Assembly: GCF_001613405.1 (NCBI RefSeq)
Contig: NZ_BDCH01000017.1
Coordinates: 310,001-374,000, forward strand
DNA length: 64,000 bases
Source: Nocardia crassostreae
GTDB taxonomy: Bacteria; Actinomycetota; Actinomycetes; Mycobacteriales; Mycobacteriaceae
Direction: 5' to 3'
In this document: piece after piece, positions 1-7,689 of the stretch
How positions within the stretch are numbered: the stretch's first letter is position 1
Layout of the letters: each line of letters starts with the position of its first letter
The notes under the pieces: model-generated
Seen by the model: only the letters and a program-made list of their open reading frames with translations
What the model was told of the DNA's origin: nothing
Databases searched by the model: none
Position numbers and translations under genes: made by a program

Positions 1-492
1 CTCGGTGTCCGCGCCGACCCGCCAGCTGCTCGACCAGACGGTGGTCTCGGTGAGGCCGTACATGTTCCACACCTCGCCGCCGCAGGCGAGCAGGCGATCG
101 GCCAGGCGGCGCGGCAGCGCCTCACCGCCGCACAGGATCTTGGCCAGGCGGGGTTCACCGCGCCAGCCGGAATCCAGCAGCAGCTGCCAGGTGGCCGGGG
201 TGCCCTGCATCATGGTGACGGCGTACCGGCGCACCAGGGCGAGCAGGGCCGCGGCATCGATGGTTTCGTGCGCCTGGGCGATGACCGTGGTCGCGCCGCA
301 GAGCAGCGGGGCGAACAGTTCCAGGACGGCGATATCGAAGAAGACGGTGGTGACCGCCAGCAGCCGGTCGGAGTCCGCGCAGCCGGGCCGCCGCCGCATC
401 GAGGCCAGGAAATTGCACAGCGCGCCGTGCGTGATCTCCACGCCCTTGGGCCTGCCGGTCGATCCGGAGGTGTAGATGACGTACGCGAGATC
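1..492 (-). pseudogene. NRPS adenylation domain, continuation after a premature stop; runs off the window
   Basis: In the same frame as the gene upstream (493-2607), the reading frame resumes directly after the TAG at 493-495 and stays open to the window edge. It encodes the middle of an adenylation domain: the A3 core (LAYVIYTSGSTGRPKG), an FDIAVLEL block matching A4, and NMYGLTETTVW matching A5. These motifs load and adenylate an amino acid. Seen: the frame is intact on both sides of the stop and the A3 motif begins two codons after it. Inferred: this is the same NRPS gene, split by one nonsense change (CAG or GAG to TAG). No ribosome binding site supports an independent start, so the fragment is probably not made separately. 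Confidence 0.75.
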
Positions 493-2607
493 CTAGGCGT
501 ACACGTCCCGGTCGAGGCCGCCGGTCTCGTCGGAGCTGTCGCGAGCGGCATCGACGCTCAGGCACAGCGCATCCCGATCGGACAGGCCGTCCGGGGCGAG
601 GGCCGGGGTGATGATGAGCTTCGGATCGGCGTCCTCGATCATCTGGCGAATGCGCCGCGCCGGGAAGTTCGGATCGATCGGCACATAGGCCGCACCCGTT
701 TTCAGGACGGCGAGCAGCACCGCCACCAGGTCGATGGAGCGGTCCAGGGCCACGCCGACCAGATCACCGCGCCCGATCCCCTTGTCCACCAGCGCATGCG
801 CGATCCGATTGGCGTCGGCGTCCAGGTCCGCGTACGTCACTTCGACGCCCGCGCAGATCAGGGCGGCATTGCCCGCGTGGGCCGTCGCGGCCTCCGCGTA
901 GAGCCGCGGCAGGCTGTGCCCCAGCACGGCATCGTCGACGGTGGCGTTGAATTCCTCTATCAGAGTGCGGCGTTCGTGCGCCGAGACGACCTGGGCGGCG
1001 CCCAGCGGGGTATCGGCGAGCGAGGGCAGCCGATCACACCAGTCACCGAACTGCCCGGCCAGGCGCTCGACGTCCGACCGCGCGAGACGTGCGGTGTCGT
1101 AGTGGAACTCGACGGTCTCGCCGTCCTCGAGCACCGCCAGCTCCAGCACCGGCCGCGCCTCGGCGGTGGCGAAAGCCGCTCCGCCACTGGAGATCACCAC
1201 GTCGGGCAGCGCTTCCCCGCCGTGGCGGCGGAGCGCCTCGTCGCGACCGAAGAGGTCCCGGCGCACCCAGGGCCGCTCCTGCCCGGCGATGTACTCCGCG
1301 CCGACGGTGCGCAGATTCTCCGCGACCGACATCGCCGCGTCGAGATGCGCGGGCAGTGGCAGCCAGGCGGTGAACAGGTCACGATAGGCGGCCTCGAGGC
1401 CGTCGCGCGGCGCGGCCGTCCCGATGCGAATATCCGGGTTGCCGGTGGCGCGGCTCAGGAAGGCGCACCATGCACCGGCGAGGTACGCCGTCGCGGAAAT
1501 CTGTTCCTCGTCAGCGATTTCCACGCGGCAGCGCACGGTGACCGGCCCGGTCGCGACCCGGGACCCGGCCTCCGGGGCGGGATAGTGCAGGCGATGGGGA
1601 TCACCCGCGGTCAGGCGCGCGCGCCAATACTCCCCGGCCTTGGACGCCGCCTTGCCCGCGGCGGTGATCGCGGCGGCGGCGGACTCGTCCGGCGCGGCCA
1701 GGGTCATCCCGGGAGCGAGTCCGTAAGACGTTGCGAGAGTGTCGATATCGATCGGTTCGCCGTCCAGGGTGCTGATCCGGGTCAGATGCGCGACCCCGGC
1801 GGCGGTGCCGATCCGCACACCCGATGCCTCGTCACAGGTGAGGACCGCACCCGGTGCGACGGCATCGGCGGCGGGCCCGGCGTGCGCTTCCCGCACGGCC
1901 ACGAAACGGCCGTCGATCATGACCTTGGGCCACACCAGGGGGCCGCTGAACGGACCGTAATCCGCGGCGCGCACCATGGCGGCTATCTCCTCGGCGGGGC
2001 GCTCCCAATCGATGAGTCCCTCGGCGGGGAACTGGGTGTGCCGGGAGAAGTACCGGCGCGCCGAAAGATCCTGGGGCGTGGCCGTTTCCCGGCCCTCGAC
2101 GATCTCGTCGATCAGCTCGGCCAGGCTGGCGACGGCGGCTTCGTCGCACTTCAGGCCGAGCGAGAGCGCCGTCTCGTCGGTATCCATGGGCACCGGCACC
2201 CGCCGCAGGATGTCACCGCTGTCGACCTTGCCGCCGATGCGATGCCAGGTGATGGCATAGTCGCGGACACCGTCGGCAATGGCCCAGGAGGGCGCGTACA
2301 GCCCGGAATACTCCGGCAGCGGGCCGTAATGGTAATTGACGCTCATGCGCTTCGCACAGGCCAGCAACACATCCGGAACTATCGAATAGTTGCCGATACT
2401 CAGCAGCAGATCGCATTCCCACTCCGGCGCGAGCCGCACGGCCTCGCCTATTTCATGGTCCGGAATACCCACCTTGACGGCCCATGCGTGCGCGGTGGCG
2501 TCATCGGTAATCACCGCTCTGATACGGTGGCCTTTCGCCAAGAGGACTTCACCGCAGCGCGCCAGCACGCTACCGGAACCGATCAAAAGCACAGCTGTAG
2601 TAGACAT
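493..2607 (-). CDS. NRPS initiation module: formyltransferase, degenerate condensation region, start of adenylation domain
   Basis: The protein has 704 residues before a TAG. The first ~200 resemble methionyl-tRNA formyltransferase (GSGSVLARCGEVLLAKGH start; SVNYHYGPLPEYSGLYAP carries the expected Asn and His; HRIGGKVDSGDIL). A formyltransferase C-terminal-like part follows, then a shortened condensation-like region (EYWRARL) in which I see no HHxxxDG catalytic motif. An adenylation domain then begins (VTYADLDADANRIAHAL, LKTGAAYVPIDPNFPARRI). Formyltransferase-first modules are known to N-formylate the first residue of a peptide, as in linear gramicidin synthetase. The start is the ATG at 2607, with GGAAG about 8 bases upstream. 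An MFS exporter gene lies 42 bp upstream on the same strand and probably shares the transcript. As read, the module is truncated inside the A domain. Confidence 0.8.
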   Translation of the reverse strand: MSTTAVLLIGSGSVLARCGEVLLAKGHRIRAVITDDATAHAWAVKVGIPDHEIGEAVRLAPEWECDLLLSIGNYSIVPDVLLACAKRMSVNYHYGPLPEYSGLYAPSWAIADGVRDYAITWHRIGGKVDSGDILRRVPVPMDTDETALSLGLKCDEAAVASLAELIDEIVEGRETATPQDLSARRYFSRHTQFPAEGLIDWERPAEEIAAMVRAADYGPFSGPLVWPKVMIDGRFVAVREAHAGPAADAVAPGAVLTCDEASGVRIGTAAGVAHLTRISTLDGEPIDIDTLATSYGLAPGMTLAAPDESAAAAITAAGKAASKAGEYWRARLTAGDPHRLHYPAPEAGSRVATGPVTVRCRVEIADEEQISATAYLAGAWCAFLSRATGNPDIRIGTAAPRDGLEAAYRDLFTAWLPLPAHLDAAMSVAENLRTVGAEYIAGQERPWVRRDLFGRDEALRRHGGEALPDVVISSGGAAFATAEARPVLELAVLEDGETVEFHYDTARLARSDVERLAGQFGDWCDRLPSLADTPLGAAQVVSAHERRTLIEEFNATVDDAVLGHSLPRLYAEAATAHAGNAALICAGVEVTYADLDADANRIAHALVDKGIGRGDLVGVALDRSIDLVAVLLAVLKTGAAYVPIDPNFPARRIRQMIEDADPKLIITPALAPDGLSDRDALCLSVDAARDSSDETGGLDRDVYA

Positions 2608-2649
2608 CGGATTACTTCCGTTTTCTTACGCGAGGTCAAATCTATGTAG

Positions 2650-4044
2650 CTATTTGCGCATCAATGCGGCCACGACGAGCGCGCACAAGATGTTCACCGA
2701 CAATGCGGCTATGAATACGTAATGGAATGAGGAAAGGTTTCCCGGTTCCGCGCTCGACAGCATGATCGCCGCGAAGCCTGCGACGCCGACGGCCCCGCCG
2801 ATCTGGCGTGCCGCCACCGCCATGCCGAGCCCGGCCGCGAATTTCAGCGGTTCGACCGCACCGGCGGCGAGCGTGGACAGGCAGGTGAATCCGAGACCCA
2901 ATCCGAATCCGCCGAGCAGCGCCGCGGGCAACCAACCGGTCCAGAAATTCGGTGTGGATCCGAACAGATTCGACGCCCAGATGGCATTGCTCGCCGCGAA
3001 GAGCAGCGCCGCCGCAATGGCGACCCGGACCTGCGTTCCCGGCGTGCGCAGGCGTCCGGCGGACAGCGAACCGGCCATGGAGGCGACGGCGCCGATGCAC
3101 AGGGCCGCGCCCGTCTCCAGGATCGTCCAGTCCCAGATGGTGGTGGCGAACAGCGGCGCCGGCAGATTCCACGCGAACATGTTCGCGCTGAACAGGGCCA
3201 GCCCGAGGCAGGCGATCCTATAGGTGCGGCTGCGCCACACCGCGAGATCGACGGCCGGACTGACGTGTGCACGGGAACGCAGCACCGTGACGCCGACCAG
3301 CAGTAGTCCGGCCAGGCCCAGGCCGATGGTCCGGATATCCAGCCAGCCCCACTGCCCGCCCTCGGTGAGCGCGCTGACAATGCCCGCGATACCCACGCCG
3401 AGCGCGATGCTGCCGATCGGGTCCGGCCAGCGCGCCCCTGCCACCCGCACGTGCCCCGGCAAGACGGCCAGGCCACCGGCCAGCAGCGCGATGCCGACGG
3501 GCAGATTGACGAAGAAGACCCACCGCCAATCGAGTACGCGCACCAGCAGGCCGCCGATCGCGGGACCGAGGACCGCCGAGAAGCCCTCCGCCGCGGACCA
3601 GATCGCCACCGCGCGCGGTATGCGTTCGCGCGGGGTGGTGGCCAGGATCAGGCCGAGGGCCGCCGGGATCATTCCGCCCGCCGCCGCGCCCTGGAGGAAT
3701 CGCCCGGCGATGAGCAGCCCGATGGTCGGCGCGAGGCCGCAGACGAGGGAGGCGAGCGTGAACAGGCCCAGCGACCAGAGCAGGACGGTCCGGCCGCCGA
3801 CACTGTCGGCGATCCGGCCGGCCGGGGCCAGCAGCGCGGCGAACATGACCGCGTATCCACTCACGACCCAGGTCAGGGTATCCAGCGGCGTGTTCTCGAA
3901 ATCCTGCAGAATATCCGGAAATGCGAGATTGACGACGGTGAAGTCGAGAAAAGCCATGAAAGTAATTCCGCTGCACATCGCCAGGACGCGCGCCGGAACG
4001 ATTTCGCCGATTACACGCTTTCGCTCTAGTCCGGCGTCAGCCAT
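2650..4044 (-). CDS. MFS drug-type exporter (DHA2-like)
   Basis: A 464-residue polytopic membrane protein. The first helix carries FLDFTVVNLAFPDI, which fits motif D1 of the drug:H+ antiporter-2 group. PAGRIADSVGGRTVLLW matches the MFS loop 2-3 motif, and GRFLQGAAAGGMIPAALGLI matches the helix 4/5 region. The C-terminus ends in a predicted helix (YVFIAALSVNILCALVV). It likely exports a small molecule by proton antiport. It sits immediately upstream of the NRPS gene on the same strand, so export of the NRPS product or self-protection is a natural inference, but the sequence cannot prove the substrate. The ATG at 4044 is preceded by GGAGCGGG. Confidence 0.85.
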   Translation of the reverse strand: MADAGLERKRVIGEIVPARVLAMCSGITFMAFLDFTVVNLAFPDILQDFENTPLDTLTWVVSGYAVMFAALLAPAGRIADSVGGRTVLLWSLGLFTLASLVCGLAPTIGLLIAGRFLQGAAAGGMIPAALGLILATTPRERIPRAVAIWSAAEGFSAVLGPAIGGLLVRVLDWRWVFFVNLPVGIALLAGGLAVLPGHVRVAGARWPDPIGSIALGVGIAGIVSALTEGGQWGWLDIRTIGLGLAGLLLVGVTVLRSRAHVSPAVDLAVWRSRTYRIACLGLALFSANMFAWNLPAPLFATTIWDWTILETGAALCIGAVASMAGSLSAGRLRTPGTQVRVAIAAALLFAASNAIWASNLFGSTPNFWTGWLPAALLGGFGLGLGFTCLSTLAAGAVEPLKFAAGLGMAVAARQIGGAVGVAGFAAIMLSSAEPGNLSSFHYVFIAALSVNILCALVVAALMRK

Positions 4045-4247
4045 GCAACCCGCTCCGGCCGGAAAGCGGAATCGGGCATTACTGTATTGGATCCGGAATT
4101 ATCGCCGGATCCGGAATTCGGCACCATTGTGCCTCTTGCGCAGTTGAATAGCGCCCGGTCCGTTGTACGGAGCGGATGCATTGTACTCGGGGACTACGAG
4201 TGGTCATGCCCGATGCCTCAAACTAACGGAAAGCGTATGTGATCCAA

Positions 4248-4265
4248 CACCCTTTCGCAAGGGTG
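4248..4265. other. Hairpin-forming inverted repeat
   Basis: CACCCTT-TCGC-AAGGGTG forms a perfect 7-bp stem with a 4-base loop. It lies in the ~400-bp non-coding gap between the divergent MFS exporter and the thiolase. There is no T run, so an operator or leader structure is as likely as a terminator. The rest of the gap (4045-4448) holds a direct repeat of GGATCCGGAATT near 4090-4120 and an AT-rich patch before the thiolase, but no gene I can support. Confidence 0.45.
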
Positions 4266-4303
4266 ATCGAATGATTACGGGCCACATAACCCAGGTCACG
4301 ACT

Positions 4304-4320
4304 GTGTGGGATTCCCACAC
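4304..4320. promoter_or_regulatory. Perfect 17-bp palindrome, candidate operator
   Basis: GTGTGGGATTCCCACAC has two perfect 8-bp arms around a single base. It lies 128 bp before the chosen thiolase ATG, in the divergent intergenic region. Size and symmetry fit the site of a dimeric regulator. No regulator gene adjoins it, so the binding protein is unknown. Confidence 0.5.
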
Positions 4321-4448
4321 CGATAGTCGGGCGCTCTGAAATGTTAACGCTCCATCTCTATCATTATGAATATGAAATTAGCGACTGGTCGGTTTTATTA
4401 CTTGTGAGCGGTACAGAAAAAAAGAAGCGGACGGTATTGTCCGATCGC

Positions 4449-5630
4449 ATGAACGAGGCCGTCGTAGTCGGATACGCCCGCATTCCCATCGGCAAGTTCG
4501 GCGGGGGCCTGGCCCCCTTCGCAGCCACCGAGCTCGGGAGCAAGGCCATTGCCGGAGCCCTCGACCGCGCCGGGCTGCCGGGTGATCGCGTCGAGTACAC
4601 GGTCATGGGACACACGCTGCAGGCGGGCGCCGGGCAGATCACCGCCCGCCAGGCCGCGGTCGGCGCGGGCATACCGCTGAGCGTGCCCGCCGAGACCATG
4701 AACAAGGTGTGCCTGTCCGGTACCACCGCCATAGCGCGGGCCGCCTCGCTGATTGCGCTGGGCGAGTTCGACATTGTGGTCGCGGGCGGCATGGAGTCGA
4801 TGACGAATGCGGCCTATGTCCTGGACAAGGCACGCTTCGGGTATCGGCAGGGTGACGGAAACCTCAAGGACACAATGCTTTTCGACGGGTTGACCTGTCC
4901 GTTCGACCACAAGCTGATGGGCCTGGCCACCGAGGAGTACCGGGCGCGGTCGCATCACTACAGCCGCGCACGGCAGGACGAATGGTCGGCCCGCTCGCAC
5001 GAACGCGCCGCCGCCGCATGGAAGAACGGCGCCTTCGCCGATGAGGTCGTCGGCCTCGAGGTCCCGCAGCGCAAGGGCGATCCGGTGGTCTTCGACCGGG
5101 ACGAGGGCATTCGCCCGGACACCACGGTGGAGAGACTCGCCGGACTGCGACCGGCTTTCGCCCCCGACGGGACGATCACTGCGGGCAGCGCCTCACAGAC
5201 CTCCGACGGCGCGGCCGCCCTGGTGCTGATGTCGCGCGCGAAGGCGGCGGAGTTGGAGCTGCCGGTGCTCGCGACCATCAAGGCGTGGGGCACCACCGCC
5301 GGGCCGCTGTCACTGCTCCCCCAGCCGTCCACTGCGATTCGCAAGGCCGCGGCGAAGATCGGCGTCGACCCGTCCGGACTCGACCTCTACGAATTGAACG
5401 AGGCGTTCGCCTCCGTGCCCATGGCCGCGGTCGACGATCTCGGACTGAACGAGGACCTGGTGAACGTCAACGGTGGCGCCATCGCGCTGGGACATCCGCT
5501 GGGCTGCACCGGCGCTCGCATTATGGTCACGCTCATCAACGCGCTGCACCGCCGGGGTGGTGGTCTGGGTGCGGCCGCACTGTGCGGTGGCGGTGGACAA
5601 GGCGATGCCTTGATCGTCGAAGTGGCCTGA
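4449..5630 (+). CDS. Acetyl-CoA acetyltransferase (thiolase)
   Basis: A 393-residue thiolase catalysing reversible condensation or cleavage of acyl-CoA. The nucleophilic Cys lies in NKVCLSGTTAI, the NEAF motif in ELNEAFASVPM, the catalytic His in GGAIALGHPLGCTGAR, and the second active-site Cys in ALCGGGGQGD. An upstream in-frame start at 4341 would add 36 residues of AT-rich sequence outside the usual thiolase fold, so I chose the ATG at 4449, although its ribosome binding site is weak. It may supply or consume acetoacetyl-CoA. It stands alone between the divergent exporter/NRPS pair and the sugar ABC operon. Confidence 0.9.
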   Translation: MNEAVVVGYARIPIGKFGGGLAPFAATELGSKAIAGALDRAGLPGDRVEYTVMGHTLQAGAGQITARQAAVGAGIPLSVPAETMNKVCLSGTTAIARAASLIALGEFDIVVAGGMESMTNAAYVLDKARFGYRQGDGNLKDTMLFDGLTCPFDHKLMGLATEEYRARSHHYSRARQDEWSARSHERAAAAWKNGAFADEVVGLEVPQRKGDPVVFDRDEGIRPDTTVERLAGLRPAFAPDGTITAGSASQTSDGAAALVLMSRAKAAELELPVLATIKAWGTTAGPLSLLPQPSTAIRKAAAKIGVDPSGLDLYELNEAFASVPMAAVDDLGLNEDLVNVNGGAIALGHPLGCTGARIMVTLINALHRRGGGLGAAALCGGGGQGDALIVEVA

Positions 5631-5696
5631 CCGCCCGGCCGCCGGATCAGCACCGCTGCGCGATCTTTCGCGGTATCGGCCCCGGGAGAGCATGAT

Positions 5697-5710
5697 CGAT
5701 CGTACGATCG
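5697..5710. promoter_or_regulatory. 14-bp perfect palindrome upstream of the ABC operon
   Basis: CGATCGTACGATCG is self-complementary over all 14 bases and lies about 50 bp before the start of the ABC ATPase gene. Together with the adjacent inverted repeat at 5712-5734 it forms a likely control region. LacI/ROK-type regulators of sugar transporters use sites of this kind, but none is encoded beside it. Confidence 0.5.
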
Positions 5711-5711
5711 G

Positions 5712-5734
5712 CGAGCGGACCGGACGTCCGCTCG
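5712..5734. promoter_or_regulatory. Inverted repeat, 9-bp arms, upstream of the ABC operon
   Basis: CGAGCGGAC and GTCCGCTCG are perfect complements separated by 5 bases. The repeat is one base away from the 14-bp palindrome and ends 25 bp before the ATPase start codon. The spacing suggests an operator overlapping the promoter or leader. Confidence 0.5.
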
Positions 5735-5759
5735 AGCACAGTAGCCGGGGTGATCGCCG

Positions 5760-6521
5760 ATGCCTGCCGTCCTGGAAGCCGAGGGGCTGGTCAAGCGGTA
5801 CGGCGGCGTGGAAGCACTGCGCGGAACCAACTTCCGGGTCCATGCCGGTGAAGTGGTCGCGCTCATCGGGGACAATGGCGCGGGCAAGTCCACGCTGGTG
5901 AAATGCTTGTCCGGCGCCGAACAACCCGATGGCGGCCGGATTCTGCTGGACGGCAAGCCGGTGCGCATGGCCTCGCCGACGGCGGCGCGGCGGCTCGGGG
6001 TGGAGACGGTGTACCAGGATCTGGCGGTCGCGCCCGATCTCGATCCGGCCGCCAATCTCTTCCTCGGGCGCGAATTGTTCCGGAAGGGACTGCCGGGCCG
6101 GTTCGGGATGCTGGACCGCAGCGCCATGAGAACCCTAGCGGCCGAACACTTCCAGCGGCTCGGCGTGATGCTGCCGCGGGCCGATGTGCCGATCGGGGCG
6201 CTGTGGGGCGGACAGCGCCAGACGGTGGCCGTGGCGCGGGCGGTCATGTGGGCGAGCAAGGTCGTCTTCATGGACGAGCCGACCGCCGCCCTCGGCGTGG
6301 TGCAGCGCGAACGCGTGCTGGATGTCGTCCGGCGCGTGCGCGATCAGGGCGTCGCGGTCGTGCTGATCAGCCACAATATGCCCGAGGTGCTGGCCGTCGC
6401 CGATCGCATCGAGGTGCTGCGACTCGGTCGGCGGGTGGCGCGCTTCACCGCCGACGCCACCTTGGAGCAGCTGGTCGGCGCCATGACCGGCGCGCTGACC
6501 ACCGAGGATGATCCGGCATGA
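5760..6521 (+). CDS. Sugar-type ABC transporter ATP-binding protein
   Basis: A 253-residue single-domain ATPase of the ribose/fructose importer class. Walker A is GDNGAGKSTLVKCL, the signature is a variant WGGQRQTVAVARAV, Walker B is VVFMDEPTAAL, and the switch His lies in LISHNMPEV. It would power uptake through the permease encoded next. Ribose-type ATPases usually have two fused domains of about 500 residues, so this is the short, FrcA-like form. The ATG follows GGGGTGA at a good distance. The stop codon lies inside the left arm of a palindromic element that separates it from the permease gene. Confidence 0.88.
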   Translation: MPAVLEAEGLVKRYGGVEALRGTNFRVHAGEVVALIGDNGAGKSTLVKCLSGAEQPDGGRILLDGKPVRMASPTAARRLGVETVYQDLAVAPDLDPAANLFLGRELFRKGLPGRFGMLDRSAMRTLAAEHFQRLGVMLPRADVPIGALWGGQRQTVAVARAVMWASKVVFMDEPTAALGVVQRERVLDVVRRVRDQGVAVVLISHNMPEVLAVADRIEVLRLGRRVARFTADATLEQLVGAMTGALTTEDDPA

Positions 6522-6595
6522 GCGGTCAAGCCCGGAGGCGCCGCTCCACCTCCCTGCGCTTGCGCAGCGTAACCACGCAGGGCTCCGCTCATGCC
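6515..6595. repeat. 81-bp palindromic element between ABC ATPase and permease genes
   Basis: The outer arms GGCATGAGCGG (6515-6525) and CCGCTCATGCC (6585-6595) are perfect 11-bp complements. Nested inside are CCCTGCG/CGCAGGG (6552-6558 and 6576-6582) and CTGCGC-TT-GCGCAG (6554-6567). The ATPase stop codon lies in the left arm. The element fills most of a gap that is normally only a few bases in such operons. A REP- or MITE-like repeat, or an mRNA-stabilising/attenuating hairpin, are both possible. Confidence 0.6.
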
Positions 6596-6624
6596 GCGAA
6601 TAGGCACAGCATGAGGGAGGCAGC

Positions 6625-7578
6625 GTGGCCGTGAGTGCCGATAACGATATTGCCGAGTTGCCCGCGCCGACCCGGTGGCAGCGGCTCGCGGGGGCGAGCA
6701 CGCTGTGGATCGGGATCGTGCTGGTGGTGCTGTATCTCGCGTTCAGCATTCTGCGTCCGAATGCCTTTCCGACCCGGTTCACCTTGCAGACCCTGCTGAT
6801 CGAGACCTCGGTGCTGCTGGTGCTGTCGATCGGGATGACATTCGTGATCATCACCGCGGGTATCGATCTGTCGGTGGGCATGGTGCTCATCTTCTCCGGG
6901 GTGGTGGCCGCCAAGACCATGGAACGGCTCAGCCCGGGCGGGGAGGCCACCGATGCCGGGTGGGGTCTCATCGCCCTCGGGCTGGTGATATCCCTTGCGG
7001 GCGGCGCACTGTGGGGGCTCGTCAATGGATTCCTGGTGGCCAAGGCCAAGATTCCGCCCTTGATCGTCACGCTCGGCTCGTTCGGTGCGGCCCTGGGCGC
7101 GGCGCAGCTCATCACGGACGGCGTCGATACCCGCACAGTGCCCGAAAAGCTGCGCAACTCACTGGGTTTCGGCACCGTGCTGAGCGGCGTCCCGATTCTG
7201 GTGCTGGTGGCCGCGGCGGTGACCTTGATCGGCGCCTGGCTGCTGCACACCACCCGTTTCGGCCGCTACACCTATGCGATCGGCTCCAGCGCCGAGGCGG
7301 CCCGGCGGGCCGGTATCGGCGTCACCCGCCATCTCGTCCTGGTCTACCTGATGGACGGATTGCTTTCGGGCCTGGCGGTTTTCATGAACTTGGCGTATTT
7401 CGGCACCACCACCATCGCCGGGCACACCACCGACAATCTGGACGCCATCGCCGGTGTCGTGATCGGCGGCACCAGCCTGTTCGGCGGGGCGGGATCGGCG
7501 CTGGGCACCGTGATCGGGGTGTTCATCCCGTCGGTGCTGCGCAAGGGCTTCGTCATCGTGGGCGTGCCGGTGTTCTGA
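6625..7578 (+). CDS. Sugar-type ABC transporter permease, last segment cut off by an in-frame TGA
   Basis: A hydrophobic RbsC/FrcC-like inner-membrane subunit, 317 residues as read. It has the family motifs GIDLSVGMVLIFSG near residue 75 and NGFLVAKAKIPPLIVTLG. The start is GTG at 6625 after GGGAGG. The frame continues past TGA (7576-7578) for 26 more codons to a TAA at 7659, adding a segment that reads like the usual final helix and basic tail (QPIAVSVVLVAAV, then RRRSRDRK). Relatives commonly have an aromatic residue here, so TGG to TGA is the simplest explanation. The truncated protein would lose its last transmembrane segment, and function is uncertain. Confidence 0.82.
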   Translation: MAVSADNDIAELPAPTRWQRLAGASTLWIGIVLVVLYLAFSILRPNAFPTRFTLQTLLIETSVLLVLSIGMTFVIITAGIDLSVGMVLIFSGVVAAKTMERLSPGGEATDAGWGLIALGLVISLAGGALWGLVNGFLVAKAKIPPLIVTLGSFGAALGAAQLITDGVDTRTVPEKLRNSLGFGTVLSGVPILVLVAAAVTLIGAWLLHTTRFGRYTYAIGSSAEAARRAGIGVTRHLVLVYLMDGLLSGLAVFMNLAYFGTTTIAGHTTDNLDAIAGVVIGGTSLFGGAGSALGTVIGVFIPSVLRKGFVIVGVPVF

Positions 7579-7689
7579 CAGCCGATCGCGGTGAGCGTCG
7601 TGCTCGTGGCGGCCGTGTGGTTCGACCAGATCCGCCGGAGGTCGCGAGACCGGAAATAACACAACGCATTTCGGAAAGAGGGCCTGACG

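Noticed and set aside
268..2649. Long plus-strand open frame (793 codons) opposite the NRPS gene
   Set aside because: Arg/Gly/His-rich shadow typical of high-GC DNA; the minus strand encodes recognisable formyltransferase and adenylation motifs.
4341..4448. N-terminal extension of the thiolase from ATG 4341
   Set aside because: The 36 codons are AT-rich, unlike the gene, and precede the normal thiolase N-terminus; likely the promoter/leader region.
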